Notes under the pieces: model-generated
Seen by the model: the letters and a program-made list of their open reading frames with translations, nothing else
What the model was told of the DNA's origin: nothing
The model's database searches: none
Made by a program: the position numbers and the translations under genes
Shown here: positions 54,701 to 64,000 of the stretch, one piece after another
How positions within the stretch are numbered: position 1 is the first letter of the stretch
How the letters are laid out: each line of letters starts with the position of its first letter
NCBI GenBank assembly: GCA_035771165.1
Contig: JAWNZC010000238.1
Coordinates: 1,167,001-1,231,000 of the forward strand
DNA length: 64,000 nucleotides
Direction: 5' to 3'
DNA from: Paragorgia papillata
Lineage: Eukaryota > Cnidaria > Anthozoa > Scleralcyonacea > Coralliidae

Positions 54701-55721
54701 CAAGGTTGAGAAGTTGGTACCAAATTTACACGACAAGAAAAAATATGTGGTACATTATGAGGCCCTTGATCAGATTCTGGAGCATGGTTTGAAATTAACA
54801 AAAATCCATCGCGTTGTTTCATTTACTGAAAAAGCTTGGATGGAACCTTACATCATGCTAAACACAAAATTAAGGACAGCTGCCAAGAACGACTTTGAAA
54901 AAGATTTTTATAAACTTATGAACAATGCTCCATATGGAAAGACTATGGAAAACGTCAGAAACAGGATTGACGTCAGACTGGTTTCATTTGATGACCAGGT
55001 TGAAAAACTAGTAAAAAAACCCAATTACAAAGGCATAAGTATATTTACAGATAACTTAGGTGCTGTGCACATGAAAAAAACCAGAGTAAAATTAAACAAG
55101 CCTATATATGTGGGGGCTGCAATACTTGACAAGAGCAAAATTACAATGTATGACTTCCATTACAATTATATCAAATCAAAATATGGGGATCAAGCAAAGT
55201 TGTTATTTACAGACACTGATTCATTGTGTTATGCTATTGAAACTGATGACTTCTTTGTTGACATTAAAGATGATGTTACAACAATGTTTGACACCTCTAA
55301 CTTTCCAGAAAACCACTCAAGTGGCATCAAAAGAGAGAACGGAAAGGTCCTTGGCATGATGAAGTCGGAAACTGGTGCTGACCAAATTTCAAAATTTGCA
55401 GCTCTAAGATCAAAATTATATGCGATCAAAATGGCAAAAAGAAGAAATCCTGTAACTGGGTTATGGGAGTGTAAAGAAGACAAAAAGTGCAAAGGTATCG
55501 CAAAGGATGTCATCAACAACAACATCAAATTTGATGATTATGTGGAATGTTTGTTCTCTGGTAAAAACTTATTAAAGGGAATGAACACTTTTAGAAGTAC
55601 AAACCATACCATCCACACCATTCATGTAAACAAAATAGCCCTTAATTCTGAGGATGACAAAAGGGTCATACTAGATGACAAAATTAGCACTTTGGCTATT
55701 GGTCATTACAAAACATTATAA
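51756..55721 (+). CDS. pPolB: Protein-primed DNA polymerase B (Polinton pPolB), 1321 aa
   Basis: The ATG at 51756 is chosen because it follows the TATACTAATAAA motif; upstream in-frame codons have only TTG starts. A basic N-terminus (about 1-150) precedes a C2H2-like finger (FFCDFCLNPF, about 418). The 3'-5' exonuclease motifs are ADFEC (about 478), HNFSGYDSHL (about 650) and YQKTDVLGL (about 815). A zinc/HNH-like insert is CYVCG...VRDHDHLNGRYRGAAHNEC (about 580-634). Polymerase motifs are A DLDKNNLYG (about 912), B LMNNAPYGKTM (about 1055), C TDTDSL (about 1153) and SKLYAIK (about 1222). It replicates the linear genome from protein-primed ends. All catalytic motifs are intact, consistent with a functional copy. 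Confidence 0.95.
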   Translation: MTKFTNDPKLLKIRENARLRKQRQLQRDKEMKPFNPERLAMLQERQRAKDLKDEQKLVNQQDRLQDDLKKFQQKTYKKLEKKEHQKWAREIKQEEGRRDKIKWNKKWKGAGKKLTRTRQILGNKLSKIFKRKTKINKKIRQTEPILVKTFAKGKAALYEISGQNYKDPVVFLEQTTAGVEKLINGIENSKKVKTTLICKLVHYDYVESLEEVDLFYFGSNMKAMTTTEDVTELHKESKREMLENLAKHQKKGSGWSIRSVEKLHISITKYKPLNGKKYQQLPKCIKDKKAIINPQNLKDDFCFLYAVAIAETLKKEPNAQKLGTLPLSIKLMVENYDVSGLSFPVKIKDISKFEKLNKIGVNVLSYDNEIKKVYQMQISRSEHDERINLFWWNDHFSCIKSKSRLLSEQNDDHQHQKFFCDFCLNPFETEKIMNEHATICRTHDAQIQQYPEKGVDDIMGWGCKDFKKTQDVPFIIVADFECMLKTLKCGKNDESKSYTQKYQEHVPISYGFNIICSDPSVFPGKYVSFTKQHDSQDIGKMFVEDLEKEAKKIWNTYLKEPKKIIMTAEDEKDFQNASSCYVCGVEFAHKKPRILNPKSLWKTSKTTAKSKVRDHDHLNGRYRGAAHNECNYLMSSAKHIPVLFHNFSGYDSHLISKYLGVSNGKLGCIAKTEEEYISVNKTFWMDGGWKKDANGVTVKKWVPLELRFLDSLKFMSSSLATLTSNLPNDEFHYTENGFKNYPKEHVELLKRKGVFPYEYLTSLKKLDCIELPPHEKFHSRLTGKNVDIKDYEHGKNVWEKFGCKTLKDYMELYQKTDVLGLSDVIQSFRKMCKNTYKLDPMWHYTTPGLAWDALLKMTGQRLELLTDPDMYLMIEKGIRGGISTITHRYAEANNKYMEEYDSTKESIFIPDLDKNNLYGYSMIQPLPVGGFEWVSKDELEDWKKYLSTEGEGCFLEVDLEYPEELHDLHNEMPFAAERLMIDKVEKLVPNLHDKKKYVVHYEALDQILEHGLKLTKIHRVVSFTEKAWMEPYIMLNTKLRTAAKNDFEKDFYKLMNNAPYGKTMENVRNRIDVRLVSFDDQVEKLVKKPNYKGISIFTDNLGAVHMKKTRVKLNKPIYVGAAILDKSKITMYDFHYNYIKSKYGDQAKLLFTDTDSLCYAIETDDFFVDIKDDVTTMFDTSNFPENHSSGIKRENGKVLGMMKSETGADQISKFAALRSKLYAIKMAKRRNPVTGLWECKEDKKCKGIAKDVINNNIKFDDYVECLFSGKNLLKGMNTFRSTNHTIHTIHVNKIALNSEDDKRVILDDKISTLAIGHYKTL

Positions 55722-55734
55722 GTTAAGTTAAAGA

Positions 55735-55757
55735 TTTGTATTCAAAAAGAATACAAA
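55735..55757 (+). terminator. Perfect 9-bp hairpin after pPolB (TTTGTATTC/GAATACAAA)
   Basis: It lies 13 bp after the pPolB stop, with an AAAAA loop followed by an A-rich tract. It is consistent with hairpin-ended transcription units across the element. Confidence 0.65.
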
Positions 55758-55786
55758 ATTTAAAAAAAAAAACCAAAAACCCCAGA

Positions 55787-56018
55787 AACCCCCAATCCCA
55801 AAAACTTGGCAACAATTTTGGAAACCGGAAGGCAACAATTTTGGAAACCGGAAGTCAACAATTTTGGAAACCGGAAGTCAACAATTTTGGAAACCGGAAG
55901 TCAACCATTTTTGGAAATGTCCCAGAATCGTCAAACGGGATTCCATGGGGGAGGGGTTGCAAACATATTTTTAAACGCTTTTACCCAATTGTCCCAGAAT
56001 CGGCAATTATACACTACT
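55787..56018. repeat. Polinton right terminal inverted repeat (232 bp)
   Basis: This is the exact inverted copy of 35840-36071, ending GGCAATTATACACTACT. It includes the same 23-bp iterons in reverse order of approach. Identity of both arms indicates recent insertion or recent gene conversion. Confidence 0.95.
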
Positions 56019-56024
56019 CACGTT
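56019..56024. repeat. Polinton target-site duplication, right (CACGTT)
   Basis: Exact match to 35834-35839, directly after the terminal ACT. Confidence 0.95.
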
Positions 56025-56580
56025 TCCCAGGCGATACTGAAATGGTTATAACTATTTCAATGTTGCTTGGGAAACGCCGTCACTGTTAATCAAATTCATG
56101 AATTATATCGTAGCGAAACGACGAATGTATACCACATCACATGCATGAGTTTTGAATTGATACCCAATGAAAACTGTAGGAAACTTCCTAGTGAACTGGA
56201 TCACATTTCTTAATCTGCATATTGAAACTCAATGAAGAAATTAAAACACCGCAAATCGCGATGCGAATAGTCGTTTGAGAAGCAAGATCAAACGCTATGT
56301 TATCGTGCATGTTTCACTGATCAGCTGGGCACTCCAAACACTCGAAAACAATAAAAGCCTCGGGGCTACGCCCTCGGTTTTCATTTGTTTTCTCGTGTTT
56401 GAAACCCCTGATGAAACACTCACAACTCGTGTTTGATCTATTACTTCACGAATCACGAGTGATAAAATGGCCATTTCACGTTTCACAAAAAAAACACATT
56501 ATTGGTAATATTTCAATTTTATTACAAACCTATTTTATTACAAATTTTATTACAAACCTATTTTAAAACCAATTTTATTA
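56025..56580. other. Right flank of the Polinton insertion
   Basis: No gene is recognised. It has a small palindrome (CGTTTCCCAGGC..GCTTGGGAAACG, 56021-56075) and a short tandem repeat of TTTTATTACAAA(CCTA) near 56517-56585. Confidence 0.5.
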
Positions 56581-57677
56581 CAAACTTATATGTAAGAATG
56601 CCAAAAGTATGTACAATTGAACATGGTGATGCTAACTTGACATATAGCAAGACCAGTGCTGTTGCGGCCTTCAGATATCGTTATGCCAGATCTGTGAACA
56701 CCATCTAAACAATTTATTAACAATAACTAAAATATTAAAGTGTAATATGTGCACAAAATGTCACAATACCATACATATAGTTCGAGATATAGTTAAACCA
56801 ATGCCATGATGGCTTTCAGTATTATCAATTCTAATTATCAAATGAGATCGGCGGCTAGCTTTCAGTCTATTATTAAAGGGCATTGGTAATAAAAATTAAG
56901 TTAATTTGAAAGAACTCGTGAAATTGTAATAGAAGATCTTTTACAGCTTTTTCTAAACTTAATTTTTGTTGCCAATATATGTCCTTTAATTATGCCGAGT
57001 CTTTGATTTGTCATCGTGTCTAGTCTGACTAGTCATTGACTATTGAACCATAGTCAATCGATATATGGTCTGGAAACTCAGCTAAAGTCTTTAGTCTATC
57101 TTTTTGTTCGCCTTTATGCATTCTTGTGCACGGTGCACGGTCACTGAACACATTGTATTTTAGTATAATGAACGAATTGTCCAATAGCAACGTTTCAGTT
57201 CAATCACTCAACCGTGCTATTTAAATATTAACAAGACGCCCGCTAGGCGTTAACTCGGGCTACAGGGCATGGGCAATGGGATGGTGATGTGGAGAACGAG
57301 ATTGGTGGAGGAGGACATGCTACTAGAAAGCTAGTTAGAAAGCACACTCACTTGTTTTACAAAGAACAATTTTTTATTGACTATTATAAACTTACATGCA
57401 TGGACAACCTAGATTGGGACAACATAGAATTGATAATACTGAAAGCCATCATGGCATTGGTTTAACTATATCTCGAACTATATGTATGGTATTGTGACAT
57501 TTTGTGCACATATTACACTTTAATATTTTAGTTATTGTTAATAAATTGTTTAGATGGTGTTCACAGATCTGGCATAACGATATCTGAAGGCGGCAACAGC
57601 ACTGGTCTTGCTATATGTCAAGTTAGCATCACCATGTTCAATTGTACATACTTTTGGCATTCTTACATATAAGTTTG
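56581..57677. mobile_element. Element with 252-bp terminal inverted repeats
   Basis: The arms 56581-56832 and 57426-57677 are inverted repeats of equal length and near identity (ends CAAACTTATATGTAAGAATG). The 593-bp spacer has no transposase, but contains a nested MITE at 56873-56998 (AAAGGGCATTGGTAATAAAA and its complement). It is a non-autonomous DNA transposon or foldback element. Confidence 0.85.
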
Positions 57678-57734
57678 GTGTTCACATAATTATACTGTAT
57701 AACTTTGGCATTGATACATATACTTAACCAGATA

Positions 57735-58530
57735 TGTCAATGTTATAAAGTCATTTAATACCAGAGTAATAAATTAGTGGTTGATGGTTTAATAGACCAA
57801 CTCACAACTCCAACTGTGTGGTCCGAGAGGCCCGTTACTTCAGACACCAGTGTTAATTTATTTGCTCTTTCATTAATACCAGATGTCAATGTTATAAAGT
57901 CATTTAATGCTTTAATACCAGAGTAATAAATTGGTGGTTGACGGTTTAATAGTCCAACTCACAACTTCAACTGCGTGGTCTGGAGCCCTTTACTTCAGAT
58001 GCCAGTGTTAATTTGTTTGCTGTTTCATTAATACCAGATGTCAATGTTAAAGTCGTTTAATACCAGAGTAATAAATTGGTGGTTCACGGTTTAATAGTCC
58101 AACTCCAACTTTGTGGTTGTAGAGCCCTTTACTTCAGACACCAGTGTTAATTTGTTTGCACTTTCATCAATACCACATATTTCAATGTTATAAAGTCATT
58201 TAATACCAGAGTAATAAATTGGTGGTTGACAGTTTAATAGACCAACTCACAACTCCAACTGTGTCGTCCTAGAGGTCCTTTACTTCAGACACCAGTGTTA
58301 ATTTGTTTGCTCTTTCATTAATACCAGATGTCAATGTTATAAAGTCATTTAATACCAGAGTAATAAATTGGTGGTTGATGGTTTAATAGTCCAACTCACA
58401 ACTCCAACTGTGTGGTCGTAGAAGCCATTTACTTCAGACACCAGTGTTAATTTGTTTGCTCTTTTCATTTAATACCAGAGTAATAAATTGGTGGTTGACT
58501 GTTTAACAGTCCAAGTCACAACTCCAAATT
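57735..58530 (+). repeat. Tandem repeat, about 145-bp units, six partial or complete copies
   Basis: The block AATACCAGAGTAATAAATT, then GTGGTTGA..GTTTAATAG and CAGTGTTAATTTGTTTGC, recurs with a period of about 140-155 bp; the last copy is shortened. It starts 58 bp after the inverted-repeat element. Non-coding. Confidence 0.85.
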
Positions 58531-59400
58531 TGTTCATGCAATATCTTTATACAACAATGAACATGAATCCTGATTCCATGTTTTTGTTTTAGAACATGTT
58601 GGGAAGCCTCTTCAACTCTGTGCAGTTGAATGTCAGGCACTCTAATTTCTCTATACATTTTGTACCATCCACATATAAACACGGTTCAAAGTTGTTTCTA
58701 TGATAAATATTATCTTAATACTCAATATATGCAAAATCTCAATATCAAAATGAACATCAAGATATGGATAACATACTTTTGACAAAATTACAAACAAAGG
58801 TTCAAAGCACTTTAATACAACATTGAATATAAATCCTAATGGATCGATAAGACTACTGTCCATTGCCGATCTCAAACTCAAAGACAAGCAACAGTCACTA
58901 AAAACACAAGTGGTACATAGAACATGTGTACACAAGCCTCGACACAAGCTTCCTACTAGCATAACAAATATAAAACTCGTTTAGTAATATTAAAAGCACA
59001 TATAAAATAATAGGTATTGTCGTGATCAATGTCAATAAACAGGAGAAAGCCATTACTAGTAGGTGGTCTGTAATAAATTTGTGGACTGTCTTCACGGACA
59101 AACCTTGTCAGCAACATTACTGATCAACTACTCATGAATTCACCAATACCGTCGGAAAACACCTCAACCCACCCAACCCGATCAAAGGCAAAAGAACTCG
59201 AAGTCTCGAAAAAACAGAGCACGCAACGTGCCTTTACAGTTTCGCAAGGCCTGACGGGATGATGCATTATAAAATAACATGTATACTACGCGAGCCCTGA
59301 TTGGTCAATTGCCGTGTTTGGATCAGAGTATCCAAACACGGAAAATTCCCGCCAAAACGATTTTTTGAAAATGTCGGACAGTATATCATATTCACTTGTG
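58531..59400. other. Intergenic DNA, nothing recognised
   Basis: Short open frames (for example 58651-58962 on the minus strand) look like chance. A 30-bp palindrome (CCGTGTTTGG..CCAAACACGG) lies at 59312-59341. Confidence 0.4.
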
Positions 59401-59612
59401 ATTATTTTATAAAAGAAATACCAAATGGTTTTTTCCGTGTTTGGAGACTCTTATCCAAACACTTGGGAAATTGCTCGACTTTCGAAAAGCTAAAAACACT
59501 CGCCTACGGCTCGTGTTTTGTTACGCTTTTCTCCAGTCTCGCAATTTCCCGCGTGTTTGGATCAGAGTATCCAACACGGAAAACCATTTGGTATTTCTTT
59601 AATAATGCACTT
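59401..59612. mobile_element. Small foldback element
   Basis: AAAGAAATACCAAATGGTTT, TTCCGTGTTTGGA at the left is repeated inverted at the right (TCCAACACGGAAAACCATTT, GGTATTTCTTT). Inner GGAAATTGC/GCAATTTCC also pairs. Confidence 0.7.
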
Positions 59613-59659
59613 TTGTGTGGCGAAAAAAAAAAAAAAAATAACAAACGGAGCCGAAACCT

Positions 59660-59822
59660 AGGGGGCTTTCCATTTACACGGTTAGACCGGTCAGTCCGGT
59701 TAAATGGAACACGATTCGTTTGAAGCCTGGGATGGTCTGACTGGAAAATTTGGTCCTAATCAAAAGCAAGTCCATTCTGGCCGGACTGACCGGTCTAACC
59801 TTGTCAATTGGAAAGCGCCCCT
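59660..59822. mobile_element. Short MITE
   Basis: AGGGGGCTTTCCATTTACA, GGTTAGACCGGTCAGTCCGG at the left is inverted at the right (CCGGACTGACCGGTCTAACC, TTGGAAAGCGCCCCT). Confidence 0.85.
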
Positions 59823-60495
59823 AGACTCGTCTACCAGTAGCCCGAGTAATAAACCTAAAACAAAGGATGTGCACGGTGTAAGGTATCACAGCTCATTATA
59901 GACGCTTTGAAGTTTGCCGAGTTTCCAGACCATATCTCGATTGACTATGGATGAACGGTTACGCCAAGGTATTTAAAAGATTCAGCTCTTCCAATCATAT
60001 TTGCTGTTTATCTCAAGGGACATATTCAATTGACTGCGCTTTAACTTTCGTGCTTTCGTGGACTCCCAAATAACATAACTGGCTTACATTTGAGAGGACA
60101 ATAAATTTTGAGAAAACCAGTTGGAGATAGTAAAAAGGTCCGCATTCAGTTTGCTTTCGATTCGAGATCATGCATTAGCGTTAAAAGCCGCTTTAAATTT
60201 GCACACGTCACAATTGAACATACAATGCTTGCATGGTTAAGCTTTAGAAGAGATCATGTCTAATCATATCTGATGTAACATGCATCCAGCGGCGAAGCCA
60301 GCATAAACTGAGTGGGGGGGGGGGGTCCACGAAGCGCGGAAGGCGAGAGACAACCATGAGGTAGCCCCCCCCCAACAGTTTCTCATCGGATTTGGAAGAA
60401 TTACAAAATTGGTCTTAAAGAAAAGTGTGTGGGGGGGGGGGGGGGTCCAGACCCCCCATTCCCCCCGTGGCCTCGCCACTGCATGCATCTAAAGA
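59823..60495. other. Intergenic DNA with poly-G/C runs
   Basis: No gene is visible. G-runs occur at 60314-60325 and 60430-60445 and a C-run at 60364-60372, with GGGGGTCCA repeated. Confidence 0.4.
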
Positions 60496-60869
60496 TTCTG
60501 GTTGAAACTACACCGTATATACCAGCATTCGTTTTTTGGCCGCCATACTTATATATATATTTGTGTACCTCACAAATGCCAATTATAGGTACACAAATAT
60601 GGCGGCCAGGAAAGAAAGGCTCGTACAAAGCTAGCGTAGTTTCAACCACAGTTTTCAGATTGTACATCAGTTGTGATAAAGCCCGATCACCGAAACACGG
60701 TTTCAGAAACAAAAGTTTCCAGTCAGTATGTTGAAAAGTTTTCGAAACTTTGTTTCAGAAACCAAGTTTCCCTGATTAGAACACTGTTCTATTTTTTGAA
60801 ACGTCAAGTTTCGGAAACTTTTTCAAAAATGAGTTCAGTCGGAAACTTGTTTCAGTGTATGCCGGGCTT
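60496..60869. mobile_element. Two adjacent short inverted-repeat elements
   Basis: The first (about 60496-60652) has ends CTGGTTGAAACTAC and GTAGTTTCAACCA with inner TGGCCGCCATA/TATGGCGGCCA. The second (about 60679-60869) has ends AAGCCCG and CGGGCTT and repeated GAAAC/GTTTC words. Confidence 0.6.
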
Positions 60870-61670
60870 ACGACATTAGAAAATTATGCTGATTTAATTT
60901 CAGCAATAATATAATTCAAAACTCTGTAACTCAAGAAGGAATATACTTGTATCGACTTAACATTTTCCAGAAAGACTCGTAATAAGATCTACACATGCAA
61001 TATATAAAACAACCAACTTTGTAGGTTTTATATAGACATTTTAGAATTTTGTGACGTCAGAGTGAAAACCAGCTAGACAGCCTAGTCCGCAGGCAGTGTC
61101 TAGCTATAGCCGGTTGAAAACAGGTAAAACACTAACCCTAACCCTCTCCTTCCAGTATTCTGTCTCATCTTTCTGAAACTGGTCACTCTGATGACTTTCG
61201 TATTTTGTCGTCTTGCAAGGCTGTTTTCAATATTTGATAGCATAGGCGCCTGTGCCCTAGGCTGTGCAAGTCTTGAATTTGCCCTCGTTAAATCATAACA
61301 AATTAATTTTATTAGCTTATAAATTATGAAATAAAGCAACATCACAGCTCACGACAAACTGAGAACTTAATTCACATTTATACAGTCATTTGCAACATAC
61401 TTTTCAACAAAATGTTTGGAAGTAGTTCACACTCTACCGTGCGAAATGTGTAGAAAGGGATCGGAACCACTCTTATAGACAGTTCAAGAGCCAGCTTCAG
61501 CTTTACTAGAAGACCTGAGGTCATGGAAAACCATCTGCTTGAGATGCAACACAGCGCACAGTCTTATTAGTGCATGCGATCTGCTGTTGTTCTAAATTCT
61601 AATAACTAATTAAGTGTTATAATTATAGGTTATTGATTGTTGGTGGCTGATTGTTGGATATTTACAATTA
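60870..61670. other. Intergenic DNA, nothing recognised
   Basis: AT-rich, without a convincing gene or repeat. Confidence 0.4.
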
Positions 61671-62218
61671 GTATAAATACACAGGTGATTATAGAAAATC
61701 ACGCGCGCTGATTGGTCGAGCTACTTCGGATTAATTCGCGATAATCACCTACAGCGTTTATTCAAAGTGGCCGCCAGCCAAGTTGTCATGCGACAGACGG
61801 GGAAATTAACAATGTTAAAGAAAATGTTGTTCCTAAAAGTACGAAAATGTGTATTTATACTAAAACAATTATTCGCCTCAGGCTCAGTGAATATCGGTGA
61901 ATAATAACCTCGACTTCGTCTCTGTTATTATACACCGATATTCACCTCGCCTTCGGCGAATAATTATTATTATATAATTATTCGCCGAAGGCGAGGTGAA
62001 TATCGGTGAATAATAACCGAGACGAAGTCAAGGTTATTATTCACTGATATTCACTGAGCCTGAGGTGAATAATTGTGTCAATTTCCTCGTCTGTCGCATT
62101 GACAAATCGGCTGGCAGTTATTTTGAATAAACGCTGTAGGTGATTATCGCGAATTAATCCGAAGTAGCTCGACCAATCAGCGCGCGCGATTTTCTATAAT
62201 CACCTGTGTATTTATACA
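61671..62218. repeat. 548-bp near-perfect palindrome
   Basis: Arms of about 275 bp start GTATAAATACACAGGTGATT and meet in a TA-rich centre near 61950-61975. They also include shorter inner hairpins (GTGAATATCGGTGAATAATA). Such a long palindrome without coding capacity is a foldback transposon or recent inverted duplication. Confidence 0.85.
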
Positions 62219-62505
62219 ATGATAGTTATTACATGTGACCCAAGGTATTTTAAAAGTGGGTGGATGATCCGGCTCTTCATTCAAAATCAGGCATTCTGTC
62301 TTCTTGGCGTTTTCAGTGCGAGGTCGTCGTAGTCTAAACTCTAAAGTCGGTCAGATACTTCTGGCTTTGACATCCAGATAGGTGTGTAATGTAGTAACAA
62401 TAGAGCGGGGACTAGAGGAGCTTTGCGCGAGCGATGCGCGGCCTTTGAAGGTTTATATACTTTATTTCAAAATCGGTCAAAATGCATAGGGGGGGGGGGG
62501 GGGGG
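62219..62505. other. Intergenic DNA with poly-G run
   Basis: No gene is seen. A run of about 17 G residues ends right at the following inverted-repeat element (62490-62505). Confidence 0.5.
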
Positions 62506-63846
62506 TATGGCGCGCCGTTTCGGCCAAAAGCATTCGAGAATTTTTTTTTTGGTCGAGAATCGGCCAAAAGCATTCGAGAATTTTTTTTTTGGTCGAGAAT
62601 CGGCCAAAAGCATGCGAGAATTTTTAATCGTATTATTTTTTCAGCGGTCGAGAATTTTTATTCGCGAGAATTTTTAATCGACATGCGAGAATTTTTAATC
62701 GTATTATTTTTTCCGCGGTCGAGAATTTTTATTCGCGGGAATTTTTAATCGACATGCGAGAACTTTTAATCGTATTATTTTTTCAGCAGTCGACAATTTT
62801 TATTCGTATTTCGGTTTGTCAATCCAATTTTTCTACTAGTCTACCTTTATTTTATCGATTCGGTTTGCGTAGTCAAGTTTATTCTCAAGTAGTCGAGAAT
62901 ATTTTCATTATTTGGTCGACAGCGTAGGTAAAACATACGGGGGAGGCGTGGAATATTTTATAAAGGGGGTCGGTGACCGAAAGTTATATAAGCAGATTAT
63001 GAAATCCGATGCGGCCGTCAAGTAGTCTTGGACTATCAGCGTTATATTATTATATATATATATATATATAGTCCATGAACAGTCTTTTCAATAAATATTG
63101 GTTGACATGTATGCCTGTGTTTCATTTCTGGTGTACCATGAGCTCTACATAAAAGTAGAAAGCGCAGGATTTTCACCCTCTATAGAGACAAAGTGGGCAA
63201 ATAGGTTGTAATAAAACTTATTAGAATCGAAAAGGTTGTACAAAATAAACGAAACGAAGTATATATTATTTTTCTCCCCGCACGTTTAACACCACAGAAT
63301 TAAGGTTGGAACATTATATCTAGTTATCTGTGTACATTATGTAGTGTAGCTCTGTTCCAACCTTAATTTTGTGGTGTTAAACGTGCGGGGGAGAAAAAGA
63401 TAGTCCAAGACTACTTGACGGCCGCATCGGATTTCATAATCTGCTTATATAACTTTCGGTCACCGACCCCCTTTATAAAATATTCCACGCCACCCCGTAT
63501 GTTTTACCTACGCTGTCGACCAAATAATGAAAATATTCTCGACTACTTGAGAATAAAATTGACTACGCAAACCGAATCGATAAAATAAAGGTAGACTAGT
63601 AGAAAAATTGGATTGACAAACCGAAATACGAATAAAAATTCTCGACTGCTGAGAAAATAATACGATTAAAAATTCTCGCATGTCGATTAAAAATTCTCGC
63701 GAATAAAAATTACGATTAAAAATTCTCGCGAATAAAAATTCTCGACCGCTGAAAAAATAATACGATTAAAAATTCTCGCATGCTTTTGGCCGATTCTCGA
63801 CCAAAAAAAAATTCTCGAATGCTTTTGGCCGAAACGGCGCGCCATA
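62506..63846. mobile_element. 1.34-kb inverted-repeat element with satellite-like arms
   Basis: The arms 62506-63036 and 63400-63846 are inverted copies starting TATGGCGCGCCGTTTCGGCC, though the left arm is about 85 bp longer. Each arm starts with several 30-55-bp units built from CATTCGAGAATTTTT, TTTGGTCGAGAATCGGCC and GAGAATTTTTAATCGTATTA. A second hairpin is nested in the centre (63270-63398, TTCTCCCCGCACGTTTAACA and its complement). No transposase is present. Confidence 0.85.
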
Positions 63847-64000
63847 GTATGGTAGTAAACCCCCGAAACCGTGAAAATAAATCGTTAATGGAAGTTGACA
63901 AGTCAAGATGATTCTCAAGCCAAGAAAATAAAGTAATAATATATTCAAGACTTGTTAAGTAAACAGGACGTCAATCATACTATTAGGTTTGTACGCTTTT
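63847..64000. other. Window end, nothing recognised
   Basis: Short AT-rich sequence after the inverted-repeat element, with no gene. Confidence 0.4.

Larger units (their letters stand above)
35840..56018 (+). mobile_element. Complete Polinton/Maverick (polintovirus-like) provirus, 20,179 bp
   Basis: The element is bounded by 232-bp terminal inverted repeats and a CACGTT target duplication. It carries about 22 intronless genes, two of them (45201-45875 and 45889-47085) on the minus strand. The diagnostic set is present: protein-primed DNA polymerase B, rve integrase, FtsK/A32-type packaging ATPase, double-jelly-roll major capsid and minor capsid proteins, plus conserved membrane proteins. This supports a self-synthesising transposon able in principle to form virions. 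All major frames are intact. An adenain-type protease was not found. Extra genes include a primase, collagen-like and LamG-like proteins and NUMOD-like proteins. Confidence 0.97.

Noticed and set aside
57735..58530. Regular repeats as a CRISPR-like or rDNA array
   Set aside because: The whole unit is repeated, with no spacer variation, no cas genes and no RNA-gene similarity.
58651..58962. Cys-rich 103-codon minus-strand frame
   Set aside because: No domain, start context or splice sites; likely chance in intergenic DNA.

Overview
The window looks like nuclear DNA of a cnidarian, most likely an anthozoan such as a stony coral or anemone (inference from gene content, GT-AG introns, TTAGGG-like repeats and very dense foldback/MITE-type repeats; no species is identifiable). 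Only a few host genes are present. The rest is mobile DNA, including one complete 20.2-kb Polinton/Maverick provirus, which is the most important object here.

Layout. 1-3996: 3' part of a GC-rich DIRS-like retrotransposon (Gag zinc-knuckle end, reverse transcriptase-RNase H, two 221-bp split direct repeats around a 128-bp tandem repeat). 4326-5066: a foldback MITE, a C/TC microsatellite and a possible first coding exon on the minus strand. 6496-10078: a two-exon gene for a KIAA1958-like protein with a Crypton-derived (DUF3504) recombinase-like domain. 10819-16375: repeat-rich intergenic DNA. 16604-33281 (minus): a complete 12-exon calcineurin A (PPP3C) gene, 485 aa, whose introns hold many transposon copies (hAT, pogo, SINE/5S fragments, palindromes). 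33906-35240: more repeats. 35840-56018: the Polinton. 56025-64000: gene-free repeats, including palindromic elements of 0.55 to 1.3 kb.

The Polinton is exactly bounded. It has 232-bp terminal inverted repeats (35840-36071, 55787-56018) that read as identical, begin AGT and end ACT, and are flanked by a 6-bp target duplication CACGTT. All its long genes are intact and intronless: protein-primed PolB, rve integrase, packaging ATPase, double-jelly-roll major capsid protein, minor capsid protein and several conserved membrane/structural proteins. Unusual cargo includes a stand-alone archaeo-eukaryotic-type primase, a LamG-like protein and a collagen-like protein that share an N-terminal MSYYYGY tag, two tandem NUMOD-like DNA-binding proteins and a zinc-ribbon protein. 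I see no adenain-type protease.

The element is punctuated by perfect short hairpins at gene-cluster ends and by a TATAYTAATAAA(TG) motif at the start of three clusters. Together these suggest virus-encoded rules for starting and stopping transcripts. Capsid, packaging and minor-capsid genes form one compact cluster. Integrase is grouped with two structural genes. Two minus-strand genes converge on a 22-bp perfect palindrome. Intact genes with identical termini point to recent integration about 2.6 kb upstream of the calcineurin A start codon.
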